From Neisseria sicca (lineage in GTDB: Bacteria; Pseudomonadota; Gammaproteobacteria; Burkholderiales; Neisseriaceae): DNA of 64,000 bases. Shown one piece after another: positions 47,483 to 54,789 of this stretch. A program made the translations under genes and the position numbers. The notes beneath the pieces are model-generated. The model saw nothing but the letters and a program-made list of their open reading frames with translations. It searched no databases and was not told where the DNA came from. Location of the stretch: positions 1,178,001 through 1,242,000 of the forward strand of contig NZ_CP072524.1 of NCBI RefSeq assembly GCF_017753665.1. Direction: 5' to 3'. The first letter of the stretch is position 1. Each line of letters begins with the position of its first letter.

Positions 47483-47653
47483 TTAGAAATACTCTTCATC
47501 TCCCGAACCCGGGTAACTTGCCAAACAACCATTTTCTTTACATGCAAAGCTTTTCTGCGCTTTTTGATTGACATCCCATTCCCAAGAACAGTAAGCGGAT
47601 CAACACCATCTACGAAAGCGAAACAAACCAATAAGAATCTTTTTCGCTGCCAT
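47483..47653 (-). pseudogene. possible small gene with internal stop
   Basis: From ATG 47653 the frame reads MAAKKILIGLFRFRRWC, then TGA, then SAYCSWEWDVNQKAQ...KENGCLASYPGSGDEEYF to TAA at 47483. The second part looks like a secreted Cys-containing peptide. The TGA may be a nonsense mutation, or the two parts may be unrelated. No known family. Confidence 0.3.
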
Positions 47654-47662
47654 ATTTTTCTT

Positions 47663-48448
47663 TTACCCCACTAAAAGCGAAGTCATACTGAGCGAACCGG
47701 CAACAAGGTTGTCGTTGAAAAAAGTAATGGAATCATCGGGTTCGCGTAATGCCATGATGCAAAGAAAAGGCAGATAATGTTCCGGCGTCGGCACGGAGAG
47801 CATCGCCTTTTCGCCCAGCCGTTCGTAATGAATCAAAGTATCGTCATCCCGCTCGACAATCGCCTGATTGACCGCTTCGCGGAACGCAAACGCCCAATCA
47901 TAGCCCGCACCGATTTGATTGATATGCGCCCTGCTCATCACGCCCAGATTATGGATAATATTGCCGCTGCCGATAATCAACACACCCTGTTCGCGCAAAG
48001 CGGGTAATTTTTTCGCCAAATTGAAATGCCATTCCGCCGACTGCAAACGGTTAAGACTAAGCTGCACCACGGGAATATCGGCATCGGGATACAGAAATTT
48101 CAACACTGCCCAAGTGCCATGATCAAAACCGCGCGTCGGGTTCAACTCCACATTTTCCGGTTGCAATAACGAGCGCACTTGCTCCGCCAACTCAAGCGAA
48201 CCGGGCGCCGGATACCGCACCTGACTGAGTTCTTCAGGAAATCCGTAAAAATCATAAATCATTTCAGGCTGTTCGCCCGATGAAACTTGCAAACCGCTGC
48301 TGTACCAATGCGCCGAAATCATCAAAATCGCTTTCGGTTTGGCAAATTTTTGCGTAATCAGGCTGAGATTTTGGTTGAAAGGATTTTCCTTATCCAACAC
48401 ATTCATCGGACTGCCATGCCCGACAAACAATACAGGCATTTTTTTCAT
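47663..48448 (-). CDS. LigB-type extradiol dioxygenase (DODA/YgiD)
   Basis: This is a 261-residue zinc or iron enzyme of the class III extradiol dioxygenase family. Metal ligands appear as LFVGHGSPMN (His) and ISAHWYSSG (His), with further His in FDHGTWAVLKFLYPD and SGNIIHNLG. YgiD-like members open the ring of 4,5-DOPA; the natural substrate here is unknown. GGAGGCAAC upstream gives a strong ribosome site. Confidence 0.88.
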   Translation of the reverse strand: MKKMPVLFVGHGSPMNVLDKENPFNQNLSLITQKFAKPKAILMISAHWYSSGLQVSSGEQPEMIYDFYGFPEELSQVRYPAPGSLELAEQVRSLLQPENVELNPTRGFDHGTWAVLKFLYPDADIPVVQLSLNRLQSAEWHFNLAKKLPALREQGVLIIGSGNIIHNLGVMSRAHINQIGAGYDWAFAFREAVNQAIVERDDDTLIHYERLGEKAMLSVPTPEHYLPFLCIMALREPDDSITFFNDNLVAGSLSMTSLLVG

Positions 48449-48595
48449 TGTTGCCTCCTTAAAATATTTGATGAGGCGGATTGTACGGATAAATGATTAA
48501 GCAATAAATCTCAATTTATGAACAATATAATTTCTAAATAGGAAATGATGAAATATTCTTTGGCTTTGCTAAAAAGTTAAAATCGAAAGGTCGTC

Positions 48596-48622
48596 TGAAA
48601 ATGTTTTCAGACGACCTTTTAG
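48596..48622. terminator. inverted DUS hairpin
   Basis: AAAGGTCGTCTGAAAA - TG - TTTTCAGACGACCTTTT between the flavin oxidoreductase and dioxygenase genes, both leftward. Confidence 0.75.
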
Positions 48623-48654
48623 TTTTAAATGGCAAGGGCGCATTGCATATACAA

Positions 48655-48682
48655 AAGAGCGGTCAGATTTTCAAAAGTTTTT
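48655..48682 (+). other. Haemophilus-type uptake signal, one base changed
   Basis: AAGAGCGGTCAGATTTTC and then AAAAGTTTTT fit the Haemophilus signal (AAGTGCGGT core plus two T-rich tracts) with one mismatch in the core. It lies just downstream of the flavin oxidoreductase, where Haemophilus would place a terminator. Confidence 0.6.
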
Positions 48683-48716
48683 GCAAATCCTCTTTTAAAC
48701 CCAACTGCTTTCATCA

Positions 48717-49928
48717 TCAAGCCCTGCCCGTACTCAAACCTGCTTTGCCGTTTTCCCACAAAGTTTTCAGCAATACTTTCCACGCCGACAATTTGAGATT
48801 GGGCTGTTTGCCTTGTCCGATCAAGTCCATTTGCGTCATATACCAGTTCATTTCCAGCATCGCGCCCGCTTTTTTATCAACCAACGCCACACCCGTTTGG
48901 ATGCGGTCGGTTTGTACGGTTTGATAAGTACCGTTTTGCATTTTGTTTGCCAAATCAGGCACTAAGGCAAACGGGCGGGCGACGCCGACCAAATCCAAAT
49001 GGCCGCTGGATAAGGCATCTTCCATGGCGTTTTGCGAACGGAATCCGCCGGTGATAATCAGCGGGGCTTGGCTGACTGCACGGGCTTTTTCGGCGTAATC
49101 GATGAAGAAGGCTTCGCGTTTGCGGGTGCTGTCTTTGGCGGCGAGCATTTGCGGGCTTTCGTAGTTACCACCGGAAACTTCAATAAAATCAATGCCCATT
49201 TCTGATAACTTTTGTACCACTTGCACCGATTCGCTTTCGTCAAATCCGCCTTTTTGGAAATCTGCCGAATTGAGTTTTACGCCCACCAAGAAATCTTTGC
49301 CCACAGCGGCGCGGATGGCGGTGTAGGTTTCCAAAAGGAAGCGCATACGGTTTTCCAAGCTGCCGCCCCATTGGTCCTGGCGGCGGTTGTGGTGCGGCGA
49401 GAGAAATTGGCTGATGAGATAGCCGTGTGCGGCGTGAATTTGTACGCCTGAAAAGCCTGCCTGCTCGGCAATTTTGGCAGTTTGTACGAATTGCTGAATC
49501 AGCCCGTTGATTTCATCGGCAGTCAATTCGCGCGGCGGGTTGATAAAGCCTTCCATACCCACCAACGGCACGGCGCTCGGTGCAAGCGGCGTTTTATTGA
49601 CCACCGCAGGCGACTGTTTGCCCGCATGGTTGATTTGCATAATAAGCAGCGTGTCGTTTTGCGTGCCGGCTTTCGCCCATTTTTTCAGCATTTCAAGGCT
49701 GCGGTCGTCTGAAATCACCACATCGTTTATCGAACCTTTGCCGCTTTCGGCGACCATCACATTGCCCGTAACCAACACGCCCGCACCGCCTTGCGCCCAA
49801 GTGCCGTACAGGCGGACAAGTTTTTCAGACGGCTGGTCGTGTTGGGCAAGTTGTTCTTCCATAGCGGATTTGAGGATACGGTTTTTAGCAGTCTTTCCGT
49901 TTGGAAAAGTGAACGGGGTAAATAACAT
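48717..49928 (-). CDS. NADH:flavin oxidoreductase (old yellow enzyme family)
   Basis: This is a 403-residue FMN enzyme. Marks: QINHAGKQS, GFSGVQIHAAHGYLISQFLSPHHNRRQD and WGGSLENRMRF, then GVARPFALVPD. Such proteins reduce electrophilic alkenes, quinones or nitro compounds with NAD(P)H. It starts MLFTPFTFPNGK behind AAGGAAAG; the longer frame upstream has no support. It is controlled by the ArsR-type gene 75 bases upstream, as two shared operators suggest. Flanking Haemophilus-type signals suggest transfer. Confidence 0.88.
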   Translation of the reverse strand: MLFTPFTFPNGKTAKNRILKSAMEEQLAQHDQPSEKLVRLYGTWAQGGAGVLVTGNVMVAESGKGSINDVVISDDRSLEMLKKWAKAGTQNDTLLIMQINHAGKQSPAVVNKTPLAPSAVPLVGMEGFINPPRELTADEINGLIQQFVQTAKIAEQAGFSGVQIHAAHGYLISQFLSPHHNRRQDQWGGSLENRMRFLLETYTAIRAAVGKDFLVGVKLNSADFQKGGFDESESVQVVQKLSEMGIDFIEVSGGNYESPQMLAAKDSTRKREAFFIDYAEKARAVSQAPLIITGGFRSQNAMEDALSSGHLDLVGVARPFALVPDLANKMQNGTYQTVQTDRIQTGVALVDKKAGAMLEMNWYMTQMDLIGQGKQPNLKLSAWKVLLKTLWENGKAGLSTGRA

Positions 49929-49951
49929 AATTCTTTCCTTTGAGTTGATAG

Positions 49952-49973
49952 GTTTAAAAATGTAAACGTATTT
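49952..49973 (-). promoter_or_regulatory. operator between arsR-type gene and oxidoreductase
   Basis: GTTTAAAA - ATGTA - AACGTATTT repeats the motif GTTTAAAA - N5 - AACGYATTT found upstream of the regulator gene. It lies 24 bases before the oxidoreductase start, where it would block its promoter. Confidence 0.6.
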
Positions 49974-50002
49974 AGGTAAAAATAAAGGGTTAACGGATAA
50001 CC

Positions 50003-50314
50003 CTATTTTGAAAGCGGGCAATTTTGAGCCATCAAATCAGCAAGTTGTTTCAACTTCGCCACCACATCCGCCATGGCAATACTGTAAAACCGCTCTTTGC
50101 CGACCTGCTCCACCGCCACCGCACCGGCTTGCAGCATGATTTTCAAATGATGCGACACCGCAGGGCGCGACAGATGCAGATGCTCGGTCAGCTCATTCAC
50201 ATTCATCCTGCCGTGTTCCCACAGCACGCGCAGGATTTGATGGCGGTTTTCATCGCTCAACACGGTAAAAATAGGAATGCATTCGCGCATTAGATTCATG
50301 GTTTGTTGCGGCAT
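50003..50314 (-). CDS. ArsR-family transcription regulator
   Basis: This is a 103-residue winged helix: VLSDENRHQILRVLWEHG, recognition helix LTEHLHLSRPAVSHHLKIM, wing KERFYSIAM. The metal cysteine box ELCVCDL is absent, so it is probably not a metal sensor; a single Cys at position 12 (RECIPIF) and one near the end could sense electrophiles. It is upstream of the flavin oxidoreductase in the same direction. Confidence 0.88.
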   Translation of the reverse strand: MPQQTMNLMRECIPIFTVLSDENRHQILRVLWEHGRMNVNELTEHLHLSRPAVSHHLKIMLQAGAVAVEQVGKERFYSIAMADVVAKLKQLADLMAQNCPLSK

Positions 50315-50332
50315 ATTCGGTTTCTTGAGTTT

Positions 50333-50356
50333 ATGCGTTTAAAAGCTTGAACGCAT
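50333..50356 (-). promoter_or_regulatory. operator upstream of the arsR-type gene
   Basis: ATGCGTTTAA - AAGC - TTGAACGCAT is a palindrome with seven-base perfect outer arms. It shares GTTTAAAA-N5-AACGYATTT with 49952-49973. Autoregulation of the ArsR-type gene is inferred. Confidence 0.65.
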
Positions 50357-50481
50357 TTTAGAGGGAAAGATGGGGAATGTCAAAGGGAATTTTCAGAAGA
50401 TGGTTTTAGTGTACAAATCACAGCGTTTTATCAATCATTATCTCAGTCTGCAAGCCGTTTCAGACGACCTTTTTCGTAATA

Positions 50482-50536
50482 AAGAGCGGTCAAATTTTTA
50501 AGTGTTTTGCAAATCATCTTAAAAATTTGACCACTT
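50482..50536. terminator. terminator built from paired Haemophilus-type uptake signals
   Basis: GGTCAAATTTTTAAG (50488-50502) and CTTAAAAATTTGACC (50518-50532) form a perfect 15-base stem. The left arm is preceded by AAGAGC, giving AAGAGCGGTCAAATTTTT; the right arm reads AAGTGGTCAAATTTTT on the other strand. Both are slightly decayed copies of the Haemophilus signal, which in that genus is often paired in terminators. It lies behind the leftward thioredoxin gene. Confidence 0.7.
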
Positions 50537-50581
50537 GCATCATTATCAAGACCGCAGCCGTCTGAAACATTGATAGACCGG

Positions 50582-50917
50582 TTACTGATGTCCGCTTTCT
50601 GCTACTTTTGTCCATTTTGCCAATGTCTGCTTCATCTGTGCCTGAGGGATGAAGCGGGCCATCCGTTCTACTTCCTTGCCTTGATAAAACAGCAGCCATG
50701 CAGGTGCGGTCAGCACGTGGAAACGTCCAGCCATTTCGGGTATTTCAGCAATATCGGCTTTTACGGCATACACATTTCCTTCCACCGCCAAAGCTGAGTC
50801 AAGCTGGGCGGCCACGACCGTACAAACACCGCAGATTGGGGCTTTGATGTACAGTGATACTAAAGGGTGTGTGGCGATGGCCTGTTCGATGTCTTTCAGA
50901 GTGTGCAGTTGTTGCAT
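50582..50917 (-). CDS. thioredoxin-like protein, CGVC motif
   Basis: This is a 111-residue thioredoxin fold without signal peptide. The active site is KAPICGVCTVV, and the cis-proline segment is LTAPAWLLFYQGKEV. CGVC in place of CGPC changes the redox potential; this variant recalls YtpP-like or co-chaperone thioredoxins. AAGGAGGAC gives a strong ribosome site. It is a single gene. Confidence 0.85.
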   Translation of the reverse strand: MQQLHTLKDIEQAIATHPLVSLYIKAPICGVCTVVAAQLDSALAVEGNVYAVKADIAEIPEMAGRFHVLTAPAWLLFYQGKEVERMARFIPQAQMKQTLAKWTKVAESGHQ

Positions 50918-51009
50918 GTCATGTCCTCCTTTGAGCGATTCAGCACGTTTCTAGTTGTTCAGAAAAGGGGCTTTCAACGAAATGAAAACAAGAAAACGGT
51001 TTGAGTCGT

Positions 51010-51345
51010 CTAGATTTTTTCCACAACCACTTTTGCCCGCGCTTTCAGGCTGTTCAACACTGGGGAGTTGGCGGCGGAGCGGTCGGCGAAATTTTGCAGG
51101 GTAGGAAGGTCGGCGTCGGCTTTTACTTTTACGGTTAGCACCAGATTATCCAGTCCGCCGTAGCCATCTTCCATGCCGAACAGTTTGGCCATGTCAATAC
51201 CGCCCCTTGCGGATATTTCAAACTGTTCCAGTTTCACGCCTGCCTGTGCTGCTTGCAACTCGAAACCTATGGAGCAGCAGCCTGCAGCAGCGCCGATCAG
51301 GTATTCCATCGGATTTGGGGCGGCGTTTTCACCGCCCATGTTTTT
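51010..51345 (-). pseudogene. OsmC family protein, 5' end replaced by a repeat
   Basis: The conserved part reads MGGENAAPNPMEYLIGAAAGCC...VKLEQFEISARGGID...NSPVLNSLKARAKV, an OsmC/Ohr-type peroxidase domain from about its residue 35 on. The frame continues upstream to 51435, but those codons (ARKQPKTCFWVSAVEG) come from the MITE-like element, not from osmC. The true N-terminal strands are lost. A short product from ATG 51339, or a hybrid from 51435, could still be made. Unknown whether functional. Confidence 0.7.
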
Positions 51346-51352
51346 TCGGTTC

Positions 51353-51594
51353 GAGACCTTTGCAAAATACCCTTCTTCACCTGTTCCCTCAACAGCCGAA
51401 ACCCAAAAACAGGTTTTCGGCTGTTTTCGTGCCAAATATCCCCGTTTTTCTTCCCGGATGCCTTATTATGGGGTATCCGGGGAGGATTAAGGGGGTATTT
51501 GGGTAGAATTAGGAGTGATTTGGGGCGAAAACAGCCGAAAACCTGTTTTTGGGTTTCGGCTGTCGAAGGAAGGGCTTTTTTGCAAAGGTCTCAG
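51353..51594. mobile_element. MITE-like element with long inverted arms
   Basis: The element begins GAGACCTTTGCAAAA and ends with its inverse TTTTGCAAAGGTCTC. Each arm of about 75 bases holds the hairpin CAGCCGAAACCC - N - GGTTTTCGGCTG. The centre of about 90 bases has no gene. Total 242 bases. It is inserted into the 5' part of osmC, and one related arm lies at 3660-3735. The ends recall IS5-type (IS1106-like) termini in Neisseria; this is from memory. Confidence 0.7.
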
Positions 51595-51619
51595 CCTGTT
51601 TCTATTCTGCCCAAGCCGC

Positions 51620-52012
51620 CTAACGCTCCTCCAGCCCGGCCAAAATCGCACAATCCGGGCAGTCGTCTCCCGCGCAGGCATCGTGCCAGCGTTGCAGCTC
51701 GGCCACCATGCCCTGCAAGCGTTCGATTTTGGCTTCCAGCTCGGCGATGTGCCGCGCGGTGAGCGTTTTCACTTCGCGGCTGGTGCGCTGCGGGTTGTGT
51801 TGCAGGCTCAAAAGCTGCCCGATCTGCGGCAGCGAAAAGCCCACTTCCCGCGCATGGCGGATAAAGCGCAGCCGGGCAAGGTCGGCCTGTCCGTAGCGGC
51901 GGTAGCCCGCTTCGCTGCGCGCGGCCGGGGCGATTAGGCCGTGCTTTTCGTAGTCGCGGATTTGTTTGGCGGAAAGGCCGCTCTCGGCCGCGGCCTGACT
52001 GATGTTCATCAT
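51620..52012 (-). CDS. cueR: MerR-family copper-responsive regulator
   Basis: This is a 130-residue MerR protein: HTH (NISQAAAESGLSAKQIRDYEKHGLI), the YRRYGQADLARLRFIRHAREVGFSL segment, dimer helix, and a C-terminal loop with Cys at CAGDDCPDC. Two of these cysteines correspond to the Cu(I) ligands of CueR. It is divergent from copZ-copA across a promoter with a 19-base spacer. Two adjacent ATGs (52012, 52009) are possible. Confidence 0.88.
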   Translation of the reverse strand: MMNISQAAAESGLSAKQIRDYEKHGLIAPAARSEAGYRRYGQADLARLRFIRHAREVGFSLPQIGQLLSLQHNPQRTSREVKTLTARHIAELEAKIERLQGMVAELQRWHDACAGDDCPDCAILAGLEER

Positions 52013-52017
52013 GATGC

Positions 52018-52048
52018 TTGACCTTTACTTCGGGTGAAGCTTTATAGT
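52018..52048 (+). promoter_or_regulatory. CueR-type copZ promoter with 19-base spacer
   Basis: TTGACC (52018-52023) - exactly 19 bases - TATAGT (52043-52048), with the dyad ACTTC-GGGT-GAAGC in the spacer. MerR-family activators need this over-long spacer. It faces copZ and copA. Confidence 0.8.
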
Positions 52049-52089
52049 GGCGGCACTTAGCGGGAAAGCAAGAGCCGACCCATCATTTC

Positions 52090-52101
52090 AGGCTACCTGA
52101 A
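52090..52101 (+). repeat. Eikenella-type DUS
   Basis: AGGCTACCTGAA is a perfect match to the Eikenella dialect as recalled, in the leader of copZ. Other copies are at 52404-52415 and 54003-54014. The host dialect AGGTCGTCTGAA is used nearly everywhere else. Confidence 0.7.
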
Positions 52102-52159
52102 AGCTTTGGCTGCAACGGGCTTTAAAACCTCAGCCTCATTCCAACAGAAAGGAAACCCT

Positions 52160-52369
52160 ATGCAAACCATCACATTAAACATCGAAGGCATGACCTGCGG
52201 CGGCTGCGTGAAAAGCGTTACCAGCATCCTCGAAGGCGTAAACGGCGTGGACAAGGCCGAAGTGAGCCTGGAAAACAAGAACGCCGTCGTGGAATTCGAC
52301 CCCGCCCAAACCAACCCCGCCGCGCTGATAGAAGCGGTGGAAGACGGCGGCTTTGATGCGGCTTTGTAA
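52160..52369 (+). CDS. copZ: copper chaperone (HMA domain)
   Basis: This is a 69-residue heavy-metal-associated domain with MTCGGCVKSV as Cu(I) site. The fold is complete (ALIEAVEDGGFDAAL). It would carry copper to the ATPase or to CueR. ATG 52160 follows AAAGGAAA. It lies 100 bases before copA with an Eikenella-type hairpin between them. Confidence 0.9.
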   Translation: MQTITLNIEGMTCGGCVKSVTSILEGVNGVDKAEVSLENKNAVVEFDPAQTNPAALIEAVEDGGFDAAL

Positions 52370-52401
52370 ATCGAATCGCAACAAATCGACTGCAACACCC
52401 C

Positions 52402-52444
52402 AAAGGCTACCTGAAAACCCTGCTCCGTTTTTTTTCAGGTAGCC
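52402..52444. terminator. hairpin of inverted Eikenella-type DUS
   Basis: AAAGGCTACCTGAAAA and TTTTTTTCAGGTAGCC form a stem between copZ and copA. It may reduce read-through so that copZ is made in excess over copA. Confidence 0.75.
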
Positions 52445-52469
52445 CAACCACATTCAGAAGGAAGAAACC

Positions 52470-54635
52470 ATGCAACAAAAAGTCCGTTTCCAAATCGAAG
52501 GCATGACCTGTCAGGCCTGTGCTTCGCGCATTGAAAAAGTGTTGAACAAAAAAGATTTTGTCGAATCGGCTGGGGTGAACTTCGCCAGCGAAGAGGCGCA
52601 GGTGGTGTTTGACGACAGCCAAACCTCCGCCGCCGACATCGCCAAAATTATCGAGAAAACCGGTTACGGCGCGAAGGAAAAGACGGAAGACGCGCTGCCG
52701 CAACCCGAAGAAACCGCGCATGTAAGCTGGCGGTTGTGGCTTTTGCTGGCGATCAATATTCCGTTCCTGATCGGCATGGCGGGAATGATGATCGGTCAGC
52801 ACGATTGGATGATTCCGCCGTTGTGGCAGTTCGCATTGGCGAGTGTGGTGCAGCTTTGGCTGGCAATCCCGTTTTACAAAAGCGCGTGGGCAAGCATTAA
52901 GGGCGGGTTGGCGAATATGGACGTGCTGGTTACCATCGGCACGGTATCGATTTACCTGTATTCCGTTTATATGCTGTTTTTCAGCCCGCACGCGGCGCAC
53001 GGCATGGCACACGTGTATTTTGAAGTAGGCGTGATGGTGATCGGTTTTGTGTCGCTGGGCAAATTTTTGGAACACCGCACCAAAAAATCCAGCCTGAACA
53101 GCTTGGGCTTGCTGCTCAAACTCACGCCGACCCAAGTCAACGTGCAACGCGATGGCGAATGGAAACAACTGCCTATCGACCAAGTGCAAATCGGCGACCT
53201 TATCCGCGCCAACCACGGCGAACGCATCGCTGCCGACGGCATTATCGAAAGCGGCAGCGGCTGGGCGGACGAGAGCCACCTCACCGGCGAATCCAATCCC
53301 GAAGAGAAAAAGGCGGGTGGCAAAGTGTTAGCGGGCGCGCTGATGACCGAAGGCAGCGTGGTGTACCGCGCCACGCAGCTCGGCAGCCAAACCCTGCTCG
53401 GCGACATGATGAACGCGCTGTCCGAAGCGCAGGGCAGTAAAGCACCGATTGCACGCGTGGCGGACAAGGCGGCGGCGGTGTTCGTGCCTGCCGTTGTGGG
53501 CATCGCGCTTCTGACTTTCATCGCCACTTGGCTGGTTAAGGGCGATTGGACGGTGGCGCTGATGCACGCCGTTGCCGTTTTGGTGATTGCCTGCCCGTGC
53601 GCGCTCGGTTTGGCAACGCCTGCCGCGATTATGGTCGGCATGGGCAAGGCGGTGAAACACGGGATTTGGTTTAAAGACGCGGCGGCGATGGAAGAAGCCG
53701 CCCACGTCGATGCCGTCGTGTTGGACAAAACCGGCACACTGACCGAAGGCAGGCCGCAGGTTGCCGCCGTTTATTGCGTTCCCGATAGCGGCTTTGACGA
53801 AGACGCTTTGTACCGCATCGCCGCCGCTGTCGAACAAAACGCCGCCCACCCGCTCGCCCGCGCCATCGTCTCCGCCGCCCAAGTGCGTGGTTTGGACATC
53901 CCCGCCGCACAAAATGCGCAAACCGTCGTCGGCGCAGGCATTACCGCCGAAGTCGAAGGAGTGGGTTTGGTGAAAGCGGGCAAACTTGATTTTGCCAAAT
54001 TAAGGCTACCTGAAAACCTTTCAGACGACGTCTGGCGCATCGCAAGCATCGTCGCCGTTTCCGCCAACGGCAAACCCATCGGCGCATTCGCACTCGCCGA
54101 CGCGCTGAAAGCCGATACCGCCGAAGCCATAGGCCGTCTGAAAAAACATGGCATCGACGTTTACATCATGAGCGGCGACAACCAAGGCACGGTCGAATAC
54201 GTCGCCAAACAACTGGGCATCGCACACGCCTTCGGCAACATGAGTCCTCGCGACAAAGCCGCCGAAGTGCAGAAACTCAAAACCGCCGGCAAAACCGTGG
54301 CAATGGTCGGCGACGGCATCAACGACGCGCCCGCACTCGCCGCCGCCAACGTCAGCTTCGCCATGAAAGGCGGGGCAGACGTTGCCGAGCACACCGCGTC
54401 CGCCACGCTGATGCAGCATTCGGTCAACCAACTCGCCGATGCCCTGCTGGTGTCGCAGGCGACTTTGAAAAACATCAAGCAAAACCTGTTTTTCGCCTTC
54501 TTCTACAATATCTTGGGCATCCCGCTCGCCGCACTCGGCTTCTTAAATCCCGTCATCGCAGGCGCGGCAATGGCGGCAAGTTCGGTTTCGGTGTTGGGTA
54601 ATGCGCTGCGCTTGAAACGGGTGAAGATTGAGTAA
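52470..54635 (+). CDS. copA: Cu(I)-exporting P-type ATPase
   Basis: This is a 721-residue P1B ATPase that pumps Cu(I) out of the cytoplasm. It has one N-terminal metal domain (GMTCQACAS). Eight membrane segments carry the CPC motif at Cys375-Pro-Cys377. The phosphorylated residue is Asp419 (DKTGT); HP (AHPLARAI) and GDGINDAPALAAA are intact. Three DUS dialects occur in it: AGGCTACCTGAA at 54003, a TTTCAGACGACG copy just after, and AGGCCGTCTGAA at 54131. This fits a recombined foreign gene. Confidence 0.95.
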   Translation: MQQKVRFQIEGMTCQACASRIEKVLNKKDFVESAGVNFASEEAQVVFDDSQTSAADIAKIIEKTGYGAKEKTEDALPQPEETAHVSWRLWLLLAINIPFLIGMAGMMIGQHDWMIPPLWQFALASVVQLWLAIPFYKSAWASIKGGLANMDVLVTIGTVSIYLYSVYMLFFSPHAAHGMAHVYFEVGVMVIGFVSLGKFLEHRTKKSSLNSLGLLLKLTPTQVNVQRDGEWKQLPIDQVQIGDLIRANHGERIAADGIIESGSGWADESHLTGESNPEEKKAGGKVLAGALMTEGSVVYRATQLGSQTLLGDMMNALSEAQGSKAPIARVADKAAAVFVPAVVGIALLTFIATWLVKGDWTVALMHAVAVLVIACPCALGLATPAAIMVGMGKAVKHGIWFKDAAAMEEAAHVDAVVLDKTGTLTEGRPQVAAVYCVPDSGFDEDALYRIAAAVEQNAAHPLARAIVSAAQVRGLDIPAAQNAQTVVGAGITAEVEGVGLVKAGKLDFAKLRLPENLSDDVWRIASIVAVSANGKPIGAFALADALKADTAEAIGRLKKHGIDVYIMSGDNQGTVEYVAKQLGIAHAFGNMSPRDKAAEVQKLKTAGKTVAMVGDGINDAPALAAANVSFAMKGGADVAEHTASATLMQHSVNQLADALLVSQATLKNIKQNLFFAFFYNILGIPLAALGFLNPVIAGAAMAASSVSVLGNALRLKRVKIE

Positions 54636-54665
54636 TATAGCTGCGTAATATGCATAATATAAAAC

Positions 54666-54711
54666 AAAGGTCGTCTGAAATCCCCTCCCCTCTTTCAGAC
54701 GACCTTTCTTT
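54666..54711. terminator. inverted DUS hairpin behind copA
   Basis: AAAGGTCGTCTGAAA and TTTCAGACGACCTTTC with a 13-base pyrimidine loop. It is of host dialect, so the import probably ends before it. Confidence 0.78.
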
Positions 54712-54789
54712 TCTAATATGCGGTTTCCAAACGCTTTTTGCGGTACAATACCGCCCTTAAATTTTCCTTATTTCAAAGCACAAACCGCC

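Noticed and set aside
47483..47653. Selenocysteine at the internal TGA
   Set aside because: No SECIS-like hairpin directly after the TGA was recognised and no selenoprotein family fits; a nonsense mutation is simpler.
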